From CAZESH01 sp964514665 (lineage in GTDB: Bacteria; Bacillota; Bacilli; Paenibacillales; KCTC-25726): DNA of 6,170 nucleotides. Shown here piece by piece: positions 1-5,281 of the stretch. Position 1 is the stretch's first letter. Each line of letters begins with the position of its first letter. Position numbers and translations under genes: made by a program. The stretch is from positions 1-6,170 of the forward strand of contig CAZESH010000266.1 of assembly GCA_964514665.1 (NCBI GenBank). Direction: 5' to 3'. The notes under the pieces were generated by a model that did not search any database, was not told the origin of the DNA, and saw nothing but the letters and a program-made list of their open reading frames with translations.

Positions 1-373
1 CATATAGGGTGATTCCCCATTTCGGGGGCAGAGAGGGGCTGCCATGCAGTGATACGGGCAGGTCGCATGCCGCCAAAATAAAGGCGGAGGCAAAGCCGGC
101 CATAAAAGATTTTGAACGGCCGTCATAAGGGCCGGAGCAGCTGAGACTGTTTTTTAACGGATGCTTGAAGCTGATCTTGCGGAAAACGTCAATGAATGCA
201 CGAAGCTCATCCTCCGATTCCGATTTCATCCGTTCAGCCATCAAAAAGGCGCCGATTTGAGCGGGGGAGGCTTTTTCGCCTATGATCAGCTCCGCAGCCA
301 AGACGGCTTCCTCGTAACTTAAATCCCGCGAACCTCTCTTGCCTCTCCCCACTTCCTTTAATAGTGCATGCAT
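1..373 (-). CDS. TrpD-like protein (glycosyltransferase family 3), N-terminal part, cut by window edge
   Basis: The frame is open from an ATG at 373 to the left edge, giving 124 residues. GGGAGG lies 7-8 bases before the ATG. Residues about 17-65 have the character of the helical N-terminal domain of anthranilate phosphoribosyltransferase relatives (EEAVLAAELIIG, SPAQIGAFLMAERM, ELRAFIDVF). The next segment corresponds to the start of the catalytic domain, but the canonical GTGGD loop is replaced by SGPYDGR (residues 80-86). The KHGNR region reads LHGS (109-112). This resembles the TrpD2/YbiB-type branch more than true tryptophan-pathway TrpD, so anthranilate need not be the substrate. No trp gene is visible nearby. 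It lies 18 bases downstream of the ANTAR gene and is almost certainly co-transcribed with it. A nitrogen-related role is inferred only from that neighbour and the GlnR/TnrA-type boxes. The family call is fairly firm; the function is unknown. Confidence 0.8.
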   Translation of the reverse strand, partial: MHALLKEVGRGKRGSRDLSYEEAVLAAELIIGEKASPAQIGAFLMAERMKSESEDELRAFIDVFRKISFKHPLKNSLSCSGPYDGRSKSFMAGFASAFILAACDLPVSLHGSPSLPPKWGITLY

Positions 374-391
374 GACAGATACCTCCCGAGA

Positions 392-982
392 TTAGTTCTT
401 TTGCTCCTGAAGCAGCTGATATACTTTTACGATCGATACTGCCACATCGAACATTCGTTTCCGTTCATTCATTGCCTGTTTTCGTAAATAATCATAAGCA
501 TCGGCTTCGGGGATTTGTTTGATCTGACATATAATTCCCTTGGCTCTTTCCACCCATTTGCGCTCCTCCAAACGGGACAGCAGCTGCTGCCTCTCCTGCC
601 TCAAAGCGATGCGGTCATAAAATTGCTTTGAGCTCAGATAAAGCGACCATTGCATCTCGGAATCGCTCATGCCGGGGGAGACCAAGCCATCCAAGTCGGT
701 TTGCAGGCTGCAATCCCCGCCTGACTGTGAAGCGGTTGCCTCGTCGCACCACCAAATAATCGGCAGCCTTTTCCAAGCCAGCAGCCGGGCGGCACACGTC
801 TCCAGCTCGGCCATGCTTAAACGAAGGATGGCTCCATCCACTTTCTGAAGGGAGTCTTTTGCGTGATCAAGGTCCGAATTTACGGCATAAACATTGCAGC
901 CCAGTTCCCTTAGTCGCTTAATTGGGGAAAAGCCTTTTTTATAATTGAATTTTGGATGAGTGACAAACAAAAACGAGCGCAA
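392..982 (-). CDS. ANTAR-domain antitermination regulator with degenerate receiver domain (NasT/AmiR type)
   Basis: The protein has 196 residues. Residues 1-115 look like a receiver fold (strand FLFVTHP, then a helix and VDGAILRLSM). The acidic pair after strand 1 is absent (VTHP), and the expected phospho-Asp position near 52-56 reads LRLSM, so phosphorylation is unlikely. A charged, probably coiled-coil helix (about 118-145) leads into the ANTAR domain (about 136-190: ERKWVERAKGIICQ, AYDYLRKQAMNERKR, FDVAVSIV). ANTAR domains bind paired RNA hairpins and prevent termination, as in NasR, AmiR and EutV. Start choice: an in-frame GTG at 991 directly abuts the GGGAGG ribosome site (992-997), leaving no spacer. 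The TTG at 982 lies 9 bases from it and makes the protein begin at strand 1, so TTG is preferred. It is first gene of an operon with the TrpD-like gene. The signal it responds to and its RNA target are not visible here. Confidence 0.9.
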   Translation of the reverse strand: MRSFLFVTHPKFNYKKGFSPIKRLRELGCNVYAVNSDLDHAKDSLQKVDGAILRLSMAELETCAARLLAWKRLPIIWWCDEATASQSGGDCSLQTDLDGLVSPGMSDSEMQWSLYLSSKQFYDRIALRQERQQLLSRLEERKWVERAKGIICQIKQIPEADAYDYLRKQAMNERKRMFDVAVSIVKVYQLLQEQKN

Positions 983-991
983 ATTGTACAC

Positions 992-997
992 CCTCCC
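992..997 (-). promoter_or_regulatory. Ribosome binding site that decides the ANTAR gene start
   Basis: On the minus strand GGGAGG is followed immediately by GTG (991-989) and, 9 bases on, by TTG (982-980). A ribosome cannot use a start codon with no spacer, so the in-frame TTG is the likely initiator. Confidence 0.65.
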
Positions 998-1026
998 TAT
1001 CCATCTTTTCAGTATAAGGATAAATA

Positions 1027-1043
1027 TGTTATATAATATAACA
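1027..1043. promoter_or_regulatory. GlnR/TnrA-type operator, box 1
   Basis: TGTTATATAATATAACA is a perfect 17-base palindrome about A1035 and fits the GlnR/TnrA consensus TGTNA-N7-TNACA at every defined position. It covers the probable -10 region of the leftward ANTAR promoter, a placement usually associated with repression by GlnR under nitrogen excess. Either GlnR or TnrA could bind; the sequence does not distinguish them. Confidence 0.75.
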
Positions 1044-1067
1044 CAAATGCAGCGAAATGTCTGTCAA
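1038..1067 (-). promoter_or_regulatory. Probable leftward promoter of the ANTAR-trpD-like operon
   Basis: On the minus strand a consensus TTGACA (1067-1062) is followed after 18 bases by TGTTAT (1043-1038). Shifted three bases further is TATATT (1040-1035) preceded by TGT, an extended -10 shape. A further -10-like TATACT lies at 1016-1011 without a clear -35. The exact start is therefore uncertain, but all candidates lie within the reach of the two GlnR/TnrA-type boxes. Confidence 0.5.
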
Positions 1068-1089
1068 GTAAATGAAAATTTAAAATATA

Positions 1090-1106
1090 TGTTATTAATA
1101 TTGACA
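1090..1106. promoter_or_regulatory. GlnR/TnrA-type operator, box 2
   Basis: TGTTATTAATATTGACA also fits TGTNA-N7-TNACA at every defined position. Its centre (1098) is 63 bp from the centre of box 1, close to six helical turns. It lies upstream of the leftward ANTAR promoter, where an activating site could be. Its last six bases are the -35 element of the rightward promoter at 1101-1129, so binding here should block that promoter. Confidence 0.7.
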
Positions 1107-1129
1107 TAAACAATACATCGTTTTATACT
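1101..1129 (+). promoter_or_regulatory. Strong rightward sigma-A promoter
   Basis: Consensus TTGACA (1101-1106), a 17-base spacer and TATACT (1124-1129) make a near-ideal housekeeping promoter, with expected start near 1136. The -35 hexamer is inside the second GlnR/TnrA-type box. No intact gene follows before the terminator at 1210-1262. It may be the surviving promoter of the decayed MCP locus, or it may drive a short RNA. Confidence 0.7.
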
Positions 1130-1135
1130 AGATTC

Positions 1136-1262
1136 AGCACAAGATTTATTCTTGGCCCCCTTAATGCTTTGGCCGAAGATACAACACTGTATCGGAGGTC
1201 GCCCTATTGCCTGTTGATTCAGCGGCGTTGAACGCAGCTCGAATCAGCAGGTTCTTTTTTTT
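1136..1262 (+). ncRNA. Possible short RNA between strong promoter and terminator
   Basis: The promoter at 1101-1129 and the terminator at 1210-1262 would define a transcript of about 125 bases. Within it are a perfect 6-bp hairpin with a 4-base loop (GATACA 1179-1184, TGTATC 1189-1194), a weaker GGCC/GGCC pairing (about 1152-1178), and the terminator hairpin. No known RNA family is recognised. The 3' half overlaps MCP-derived sequence, so the unit may simply be a remnant of that gene's 5' region. Confidence 0.3.
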
Positions 1263-1470
1263 GTGCGGCAGCAAGCTCATGTCAGTTTATATAACAAATA
1301 TAAAATTGCAACATTTCCCAGTGTTAATCTCAACGGCATCATTCAGCAACTGGATAAGCAGCAAGCAGATACCGAAAGCGCCGTCAGACATTGGGAGGCG
1401 GAGTACGAATCGATCCTGGAGACGAGCTGAACAAGAGCTTAAAGCTTCTCGATAATTGGACCGATCCAAT
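1171..1470 (+). pseudogene. Decayed methyl-accepting chemotaxis protein fragment (signalling domain)
   Basis: Pieces of the conserved MCP signalling domain appear in order but in different frames. At 1183-1251, NTVSEVA and LLPVDSAALNAARISR resemble the hairpin tip (ISEIA...LLALNAAIEAARAGE), with several codons lost. From 1260, in another frame, VRQQAHVS resembles VRKLAEQS. At 1338-1427, IQQLDKQQADTESAV followed by WEAEYESIL resembles the DT-x-x-AV segment after the tip. A TGA at 1428-1430 ends that frame. A third-frame trace (ELKASR, then LDRS past a stop) may run to about 1470. The N-terminal sensor, membrane segments and HAMP domain are absent. The pieces are weak individually; their order, orientation and the matching C-terminal fragment at 4262-4424 make the call credible. 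Confidence 0.6.
1210..1262 (+). terminator. Strong intrinsic terminator
   Basis: An 11-bp stem (1210-1220 with 1241-1251, one G-U pair) encloses a smaller AGC/GCT and GCG/CGC stem and is followed by TTC and eight T (1255-1262). It would end transcription from the promoter at 1101-1129. It lies in MCP-derived sequence, so it may have arisen during decay of the gene. Confidence 0.65.
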
Positions 1471-1498
1471 TTAACAATTGGCGGTTTTCTTTTTTTTT
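1461..1498 (+). terminator. Intrinsic terminator with a competing upstream hairpin
   Basis: CCG-AT-CCAATT (1461-1471) pairs with AATTGG-CGG (1476-1484) around a TAAC loop, with a 2-base bulge, and is followed by TTTTC and nine T (1490-1498). A second AATTGG at 1454-1459 can pair with the same CCAATT as a 7-bp hairpin (AATTGGA/TCCAATT), excluding the terminator stem. It shields the MocR gene from upstream transcription, or could act as an attenuator. Confidence 0.55.
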
Positions 1499-1506
1499 AT
1501 TGCCGT

Positions 1507-1512
1507 TATAAT
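1507..1512 (+). promoter_or_regulatory. Probable -10 element for the MocR-aminotransferase operon
   Basis: A consensus TATAAT lies 40 bases before the MocR start codon. The corresponding -35 falls in the T-rich tract at about 1484-1490 and matches poorly, which suggests an activator-dependent or weak promoter. MocR proteins commonly regulate their own operon. The AATTGG repeats at 1454, 1476 and their inverse at 1466 are possible operator elements, but this is only a suggestion. Confidence 0.45.
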
Positions 1513-1552
1513 GAATTTCATAGCATTCATTTGCAGAAGGGGATTATCAAAG

Positions 1553-3058
1553 ATGAAGCTGACCATAGATCGTTCAAGTCCGGTTCCGATGTATCGGCAA
1601 ATTGTCGAGCAAATCCGTTTGTTGATTATTGAGGGAGAGTTGGAGAAAGGCAGCGTGCTTCCATCGGAGCGCAAGCTGGCTGAGCTGCTTGACATTAACC
1701 GCTCCACGGTACTGAGCGCTTATCAGGAATTGAAGGCGGAAGGATTGGTTCGGTCCATTGTCGGAAAAGGTACGGTGGTGCTCGGCAGCGATGAGGCGGC
1801 AGCAGCCGTCAAATATCGGCCGGTTCCTTGGCGGCAGCTGACCAGTACAAGGATCTCGCAGTTTGATTTTCATCTCATTCAGGATTTGATGCGCAGAGAC
1901 GACGGACATAAGCCCGAGCACATTTCTTTTGCGGTAGGCAATCCGCCGGCGGAATGTATTCCGCTGCAGCAGTTGAACAGCATCCAGCATGAGCTTATGG
2001 AAGCAAGCGATAATGATTGGTTCCGGCATTGTCCGACCGAAGGCTTTTATCCGCTCCGACACAGTGCATGGATGAAGCATAGAGGAATCCATAACCATCA
2101 TACCGAGGATGTCCTTATAGTTTCCGGCGCGCAGCAGGGACTTGATTTGCTGGCGCGGACATTTATCGAGCCGGGGGATGTCGTCTTTGTCGAGGATCCT
2201 TCCTATTTTTCAGCCATGCGAGTGTTCCAGATGTACGGGGCCAAGCTTGTGGCCATGCCGAATTCGCAGGAAGGCGGTTTGAACATCGGTTTGATCGATG
2301 CGATGCTGCTGCGCTACCGGCCTAAATTCATCTATGTGCTGCCGACCTTTCAGAATCCGTCCGGACGCGTCATCGGGCTGGAACAGCGGAAGCAGCTGAT
2401 GGAGCTGGCCGTGCGCTACCAGACGTTCATAATCGAAGAGGACCCTTATTTCGATCTTCGCTATGAGGGTGATCCCGTTGCTACCTTTAAATCCATGGAT
2501 GAGCAAGGTATCGTGATGTATCTCAGCACATTTTCCAAGATCTTAAGTCCGGGTCTTCGGGTAGGTTGGCTGTCGGTTCCGGCAGGAGCAGCGCAAATTT
2601 TGATCAGGGTCAAGCAGATGATGGATCTTCATACGAATCATATGGCCCAGGTGCTGATTGACAGATATTGCCGCATGGGACTGCTGTCGGAGCATATCGA
2701 GTCTTTACTGACAGTGTACAGCCGAAAACGGAACTTCATGGTGCAGGCTCTGCGTGCCCATGAGCATTTCAGTTTTTCCGTCCCTGAAGGCGGATTGTTT
2801 CTCTGGGTTAGGCTGCCGGGGAATGTTCATCCGCAGGAATTGATGATACTGGCAGGCGAGCGCGGCGTACATTTTTTGCCGGGTGAGTATTTCTACGCAT
2901 CGCCATCCGAAGATAAATACATCCGCTTGAATTTTTCGGCGCCTTCGATCAAACAAATCGGAAAGGGCATTTCCATTTTGTCGGATGCTGTCGCACTATT
3001 GGCGGAAAGTGAAAATTCCAAACGAATGAAGCGCGGGGAATTCACGCCATTTGTATAG
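1553..3058 (+). CDS. MocR-family regulator: GntR winged helix fused to PLP aminotransferase fold
   Basis: The protein has 501 residues, the usual size for a MocR regulator. Residues 1-75 form a GntR winged helix-turn-helix (PMYRQIVEQIR, LPSERKLAELL, RSTVLSAYQEL, GKGTVV). Residues about 120-485 are a fold-type I aminotransferase domain with the PLP residues intact: N268-P269, D297-x-Y299, Schiff-base lysine K329 in STFSK, and carboxylate-binding R458 (YIRLNFS). It should therefore bind PLP and sense an amino acid or vitamin B6 compound rather than act mainly as an enzyme. Start: ATG 1553 preceded by AAGGGG 10 bases upstream. An upstream in-frame ATT/ATG extension reads through the terminator T-tract and is rejected. 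It is followed 12 bases later by the aminotransferase gene, its likely target along with itself. The effector cannot be read from sequence. It resembles GabR/PdxR relatives generally, not one in particular. Confidence 0.93.
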   Translation: MKLTIDRSSPVPMYRQIVEQIRLLIIEGELEKGSVLPSERKLAELLDINRSTVLSAYQELKAEGLVRSIVGKGTVVLGSDEAAAAVKYRPVPWRQLTSTRISQFDFHLIQDLMRRDDGHKPEHISFAVGNPPAECIPLQQLNSIQHELMEASDNDWFRHCPTEGFYPLRHSAWMKHRGIHNHHTEDVLIVSGAQQGLDLLARTFIEPGDVVFVEDPSYFSAMRVFQMYGAKLVAMPNSQEGGLNIGLIDAMLLRYRPKFIYVLPTFQNPSGRVIGLEQRKQLMELAVRYQTFIIEEDPYFDLRYEGDPVATFKSMDEQGIVMYLSTFSKILSPGLRVGWLSVPAGAAQILIRVKQMMDLHTNHMAQVLIDRYCRMGLLSEHIESLLTVYSRKRNFMVQALRAHEHFSFSVPEGGLFLWVRLPGNVHPQELMILAGERGVHFLPGEYFYASPSEDKYIRLNFSAPSIKQIGKGISILSDAVALLAESENSKRMKRGEFTPFV

Positions 3059-3070
3059 GGAAGGGATTGG

Positions 3071-4261
3071 GTGAATGAAATGGCTCGACTATGGGCAAGC
3101 AGAATACAAGATATGAAAGCTTCAGAAATCAGGGAAATTTTAAAGCTGACGGAATCTCCGGAGATGATCTCCTTCGCCGGCGGATTGCCTGATCCGGATT
3201 TGTTTCCGGTCGAAGAAATTGCCCGGCTTAGCGGCGGACTGACGGGAGCGTCAGGCAAAGCGGCGCTGCAGTATTCCACGACGGAAGGCTATTTGCCGCT
3301 GAGGGAAAAAATAGCCGCGCGGATGCGGCGCATATTTGGCATCGCCGCTGAAGCAAGCGATGTTCTGATCACGACAGGTTCCCAGCAGGGGCTTGATTTG
3401 TCGGGGAAAATATGGCTTGATCCGGGAGATATCGTACTGTGCGAAAGTCCGACTTATTTGGGAGCGATCAATGCGCTGCGCGCTTATGAACCGCAATTTG
3501 TCGAGCTGAAGACGGACGGCGAGGGCGTGGATTTGGCGCAGCTCAGCAGCATTCTGGAATCCGGGAGGCGAATTAAGCTGATTTATGTCAATCCGGATTT
3601 TCAGAACCCGACCGGACGGACTTGGTCGCTGGAGCGACGCAGAGGCTTTATGGAAATCGCCAACCGCTACGATGTAGCGGTACTGGAGGATAATCCGTAC
3701 GGAGAGCTGCGTTATGAGGGGGAGCTTTTGCCGGCACTGAAGTCCATGGATACAAGAGGCAATGTCGTGTTTATGGGCTCGTTTTCAAAAATATTCTGCC
3801 CAGGCTATCGTGTGGGGTGGTTGATAGCTGAAGCCGGACTGCTGGAAAAATACGTGCTGGTCAAGCAAGCCGCCGATCTTCATACCTCCAGCAAAGCACA
3901 GCGGGAAATCGATTTGTATTTGGAAAATTACGATATCGAGCGGAATATTTCACGTATTAAATCCGTTTATGCACGACGCCGCGATGTCATGCTCGAGAGC
4001 ATCTCCCGCTATTTCCCCGCATCGGTCAAGGTATCCAAGCCGGAAGGCGGATTGTTTGTATGGGCGGAGCTTTCCCCGCATGTGGATGCTGTCGAACTGC
4101 TGAAGATCAGCATCGCACGGCAGGTGGCATTTGTTCCCGGCGGACCCTTTTATCCGAACGGCGGCCGTGCCCATACGATGCGTCTCAATTTTTCCGTAAC
4201 GGACGAACGGCGGATTGAAGAAGGAATACGCAGATTGGCAGAGGGGATCTCGGCTATTTGA
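3071..4261 (+). CDS. PLP-dependent aminotransferase, LysN/2-aminoadipate (ARO8-like) family
   Basis: The protein has 396 residues, the typical length for LysN-like class I aminotransferases. Near the N-terminus is the family signature SFAGGLPDPDLFP (34-46). PLP contacts are present: GSQQ (103-106), Y129, N179-P180 (FQNPTG), D207-x-x-Y210, Schiff-base K240 in GSFSK, and R371 (MRLNFS) for the substrate carboxylate. Members transfer amino groups from aminoadipate, aromatic, branched-chain or other amino acids to 2-oxoglutarate; which substrate is used here is not determined. Start: GTG 3071 with AAGGG a few bases upstream. An in-frame ATG at 3080 is the alternative and would remove three residues. 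It is 12 bases after the MocR stop and is a separate-domain relative of the MocR C-terminal domain (same COG1167-type superfamily), so it forms an operon with its probable regulator. No terminator is seen immediately after it. Confidence 0.93.
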   Translation: MNEMARLWASRIQDMKASEIREILKLTESPEMISFAGGLPDPDLFPVEEIARLSGGLTGASGKAALQYSTTEGYLPLREKIAARMRRIFGIAAEASDVLITTGSQQGLDLSGKIWLDPGDIVLCESPTYLGAINALRAYEPQFVELKTDGEGVDLAQLSSILESGRRIKLIYVNPDFQNPTGRTWSLERRRGFMEIANRYDVAVLEDNPYGELRYEGELLPALKSMDTRGNVVFMGSFSKIFCPGYRVGWLIAEAGLLEKYVLVKQAADLHTSSKAQREIDLYLENYDIERNISRIKSVYARRRDVMLESISRYFPASVKVSKPEGGLFVWAELSPHVDAVELLKISIARQVAFVPGGPFYPNGGRAHTMRLNFSVTDERRIEEGIRRLAEGISAI

Positions 4262-4424
4262 TTTTGGGAAAATATCGATATCATTCTACAAATGAAGGCA
4301 GTCAAAATGCTGCCGCATCAAAGGAACAGCAGTTGGCTTCCATTGAGGAAATCGCCTCGCCGCAAACCATCTCAGTGCAATGGCGCAGGAGCTGCAAGAA
4401 GGTATCGCCAAGTTCAAAATATAA
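4262..4424 (+). pseudogene. C-terminal fragment of a methyl-accepting chemotaxis protein, frameshifted
   Basis: From 4288 one frame reads STNEGSQNAAAS and EQQLASIEEIAS, the conserved C-terminal methylation helix of MCPs. From 4362, in a frame one base off, it continues ANHLSAMAQELQEGIAKFKI with a TAA at 4422-4424, the standard MCP end (SAMAEELQ...KFKI). Adding one base near 4360 would rejoin the two halves as IASSANHLSAM. There is no start codon context or N-terminal part. The fragment begins right at the stop of the aminotransferase gene, with a less clear stretch at 4262-4287 (possible ISDIIS). Orientation and order match the MCP fragment at 1171-1470, so the two are probably one former gene. 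Confidence in the MCP identity is high. Confidence 0.85.
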
Positions 4425-4492
4425 GCGAAGCACAAGCACCCCGCCATTTGAAGACTGGCCGCCAAACGGTTATGATAAGCAAGTAAGTGCAA

Positions 4493-4501
4493 TGCTATAA
4501 T
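4493..4501 (+). promoter_or_regulatory. Extended -10-like sequence before the cyclophilin gene
   Basis: TGCTATAAT fits an extended -10, with a weak ATGATA 18 bases upstream. A transcript would start near 4508, at or after the ribosome site GGAGGT (4503-4508). The site would then be lost from the message, so this is a doubtful promoter for translation from 4520. Transcription from further upstream may supply the ribosome site. Confidence 0.3.
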
Positions 4502-4519
4502 CGGAGGTACGGATAAGCC

Positions 4520-5173
4520 ATGACAAGCAAGCTGTTCAAATCGACTGCTGCAATTCTTGTGCTCGCAGCTATAGCCTTGCTGCTGCTCGGCGGATGCGGG
4601 AAAAAGCAGGAAAGCTCCGCACCGGCGGGTGACATCAAAAGAGCCAATGATCCGATCGTGACGATCGAGATGGCAGACGGCCAGAAAATCAAAATCGAGC
4701 TGTATCCGACCCTAGCGCCCAATACCGTGAAAAATTTCATTTCACTCGTGAAGAAAGGATTTTATGACGGACTTACTTTTCATCGCGTCATACCCGGCTT
4801 CATGATTCAGGGCGGGGACCCGCAGGGAACGGGAATGGGCGGACCGGGCTATACCATCAAAGACGAGTTTGCCGCCAACGGATTCAAAAACGACCTAAAG
4901 CACATACGCGGCGTGATTTCCATGGCGCACACGCAAGTGCCGGATTCGGCCGGTTCGCAATTTTTCATCATGGTAGCCGCGTCTCCCCGGCTTGACGGAC
5001 AATATGCGGCATTCGGCGAAGTTATCGAAGGCATGGATACCGTCGATCGGATCGTCAACGTGAAAAGGAACGAAAGCGATAAACCGCTGGAGCCGCAGGT
5101 GATGAAGAAAGTAACGGTGGATACGCGCGGAGTGGACTATGGCAGTCCCGAAACCCTTCCGGCAGCGCAGTAA
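4520..5173 (+). CDS. Lipoprotein cyclophilin-type peptidyl-prolyl cis-trans isomerase
   Basis: The protein has 217 residues. Residues 1-26 are a lipoprotein signal: KLFK, a hydrophobic stretch and lipobox LGGC with acylated C26. It should be anchored on the outer face of the membrane, where it would assist folding of exported proteins by proline isomerisation. After a short linker, residues about 46-205 form a bacterial cyclophilin domain with the catalytic arginine in FHRVIPGFMIQGGD (R89, F94, Q97), then SMAHTQ, AGSQFFI (F149) and LDGQYAAFGEV. The tryptophan and histidine of eukaryotic cyclophilin A are R and Y here, as is common in bacteria. Start: ATG 4520 with GGAGGT 11 bases upstream, a slightly long spacing. 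A strong terminator follows at 5206. It has no functional link to the neighbouring genes that can be seen. Confidence 0.95.
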   Translation: MTSKLFKSTAAILVLAAIALLLLGGCGKKQESSAPAGDIKRANDPIVTIEMADGQKIKIELYPTLAPNTVKNFISLVKKGFYDGLTFHRVIPGFMIQGGDPQGTGMGGPGYTIKDEFAANGFKNDLKHIRGVISMAHTQVPDSAGSQFFIMVAASPRLDGQYAAFGEVIEGMDTVDRIVNVKRNESDKPLEPQVMKKVTVDTRGVDYGSPETLPAAQ

Positions 5174-5205
5174 AAAGAACGGAACATCAGCAGCATAACA
5201 AAATG

Positions 5206-5245
5206 AACCTCCAGTCCGCATTTGCAGCGGCTGGAGGTTTCTTTT
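5206..5245 (+). terminator. Intrinsic terminator after the cyclophilin gene, possibly bidirectional
   Basis: AACCTCCAG (5206-5214) pairs perfectly with CTGGAGGTT (5231-5239), with an inner CCGC/GCGG stem, followed by TCTTTT. Read leftward, the same hairpin is followed by CATTTTGTT, so it may also end the opposing DUF1128 transcript. Confidence 0.85.
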
Positions 5246-5281
5246 CGCATGGTCTTGCATACGAGGTTGTTCAGAGGGATT

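Noticed and set aside
1179..1194. The GATACA/TGTATC hairpin as half of an ANTAR target motif.
   Set aside because: ANTAR target loops are hexanucleotides with A at position 1 and G at position 4. This loop is ACAC (or AACACT if opened), and no second matching hairpin is found.
1207..1455. An 82-codon rightward open frame from TTG 1207, with CGGAGG 8 bases upstream.
   Set aside because: The frame runs through the terminator stem and T-run. Its first part is the MCP tip remnant continuing from upstream of the TTG, and the rest is out of frame with the MCP signal at 1260-1430.
1136..1550. A T-box or amino-acid riboswitch upstream of the MocR operon.
   Set aside because: No T-box core sequence (AGGGTGG-like) or other riboswitch consensus that I recognise is present; the stretch is better explained by MCP remnants and terminators.
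1478..1552. A 25-residue N-terminal extension of the MocR protein.
   Set aside because: It reads through the T-rich terminator tail and the TATAAT box and has no ribosome site. The GntR domain starts normally at ATG 1553.
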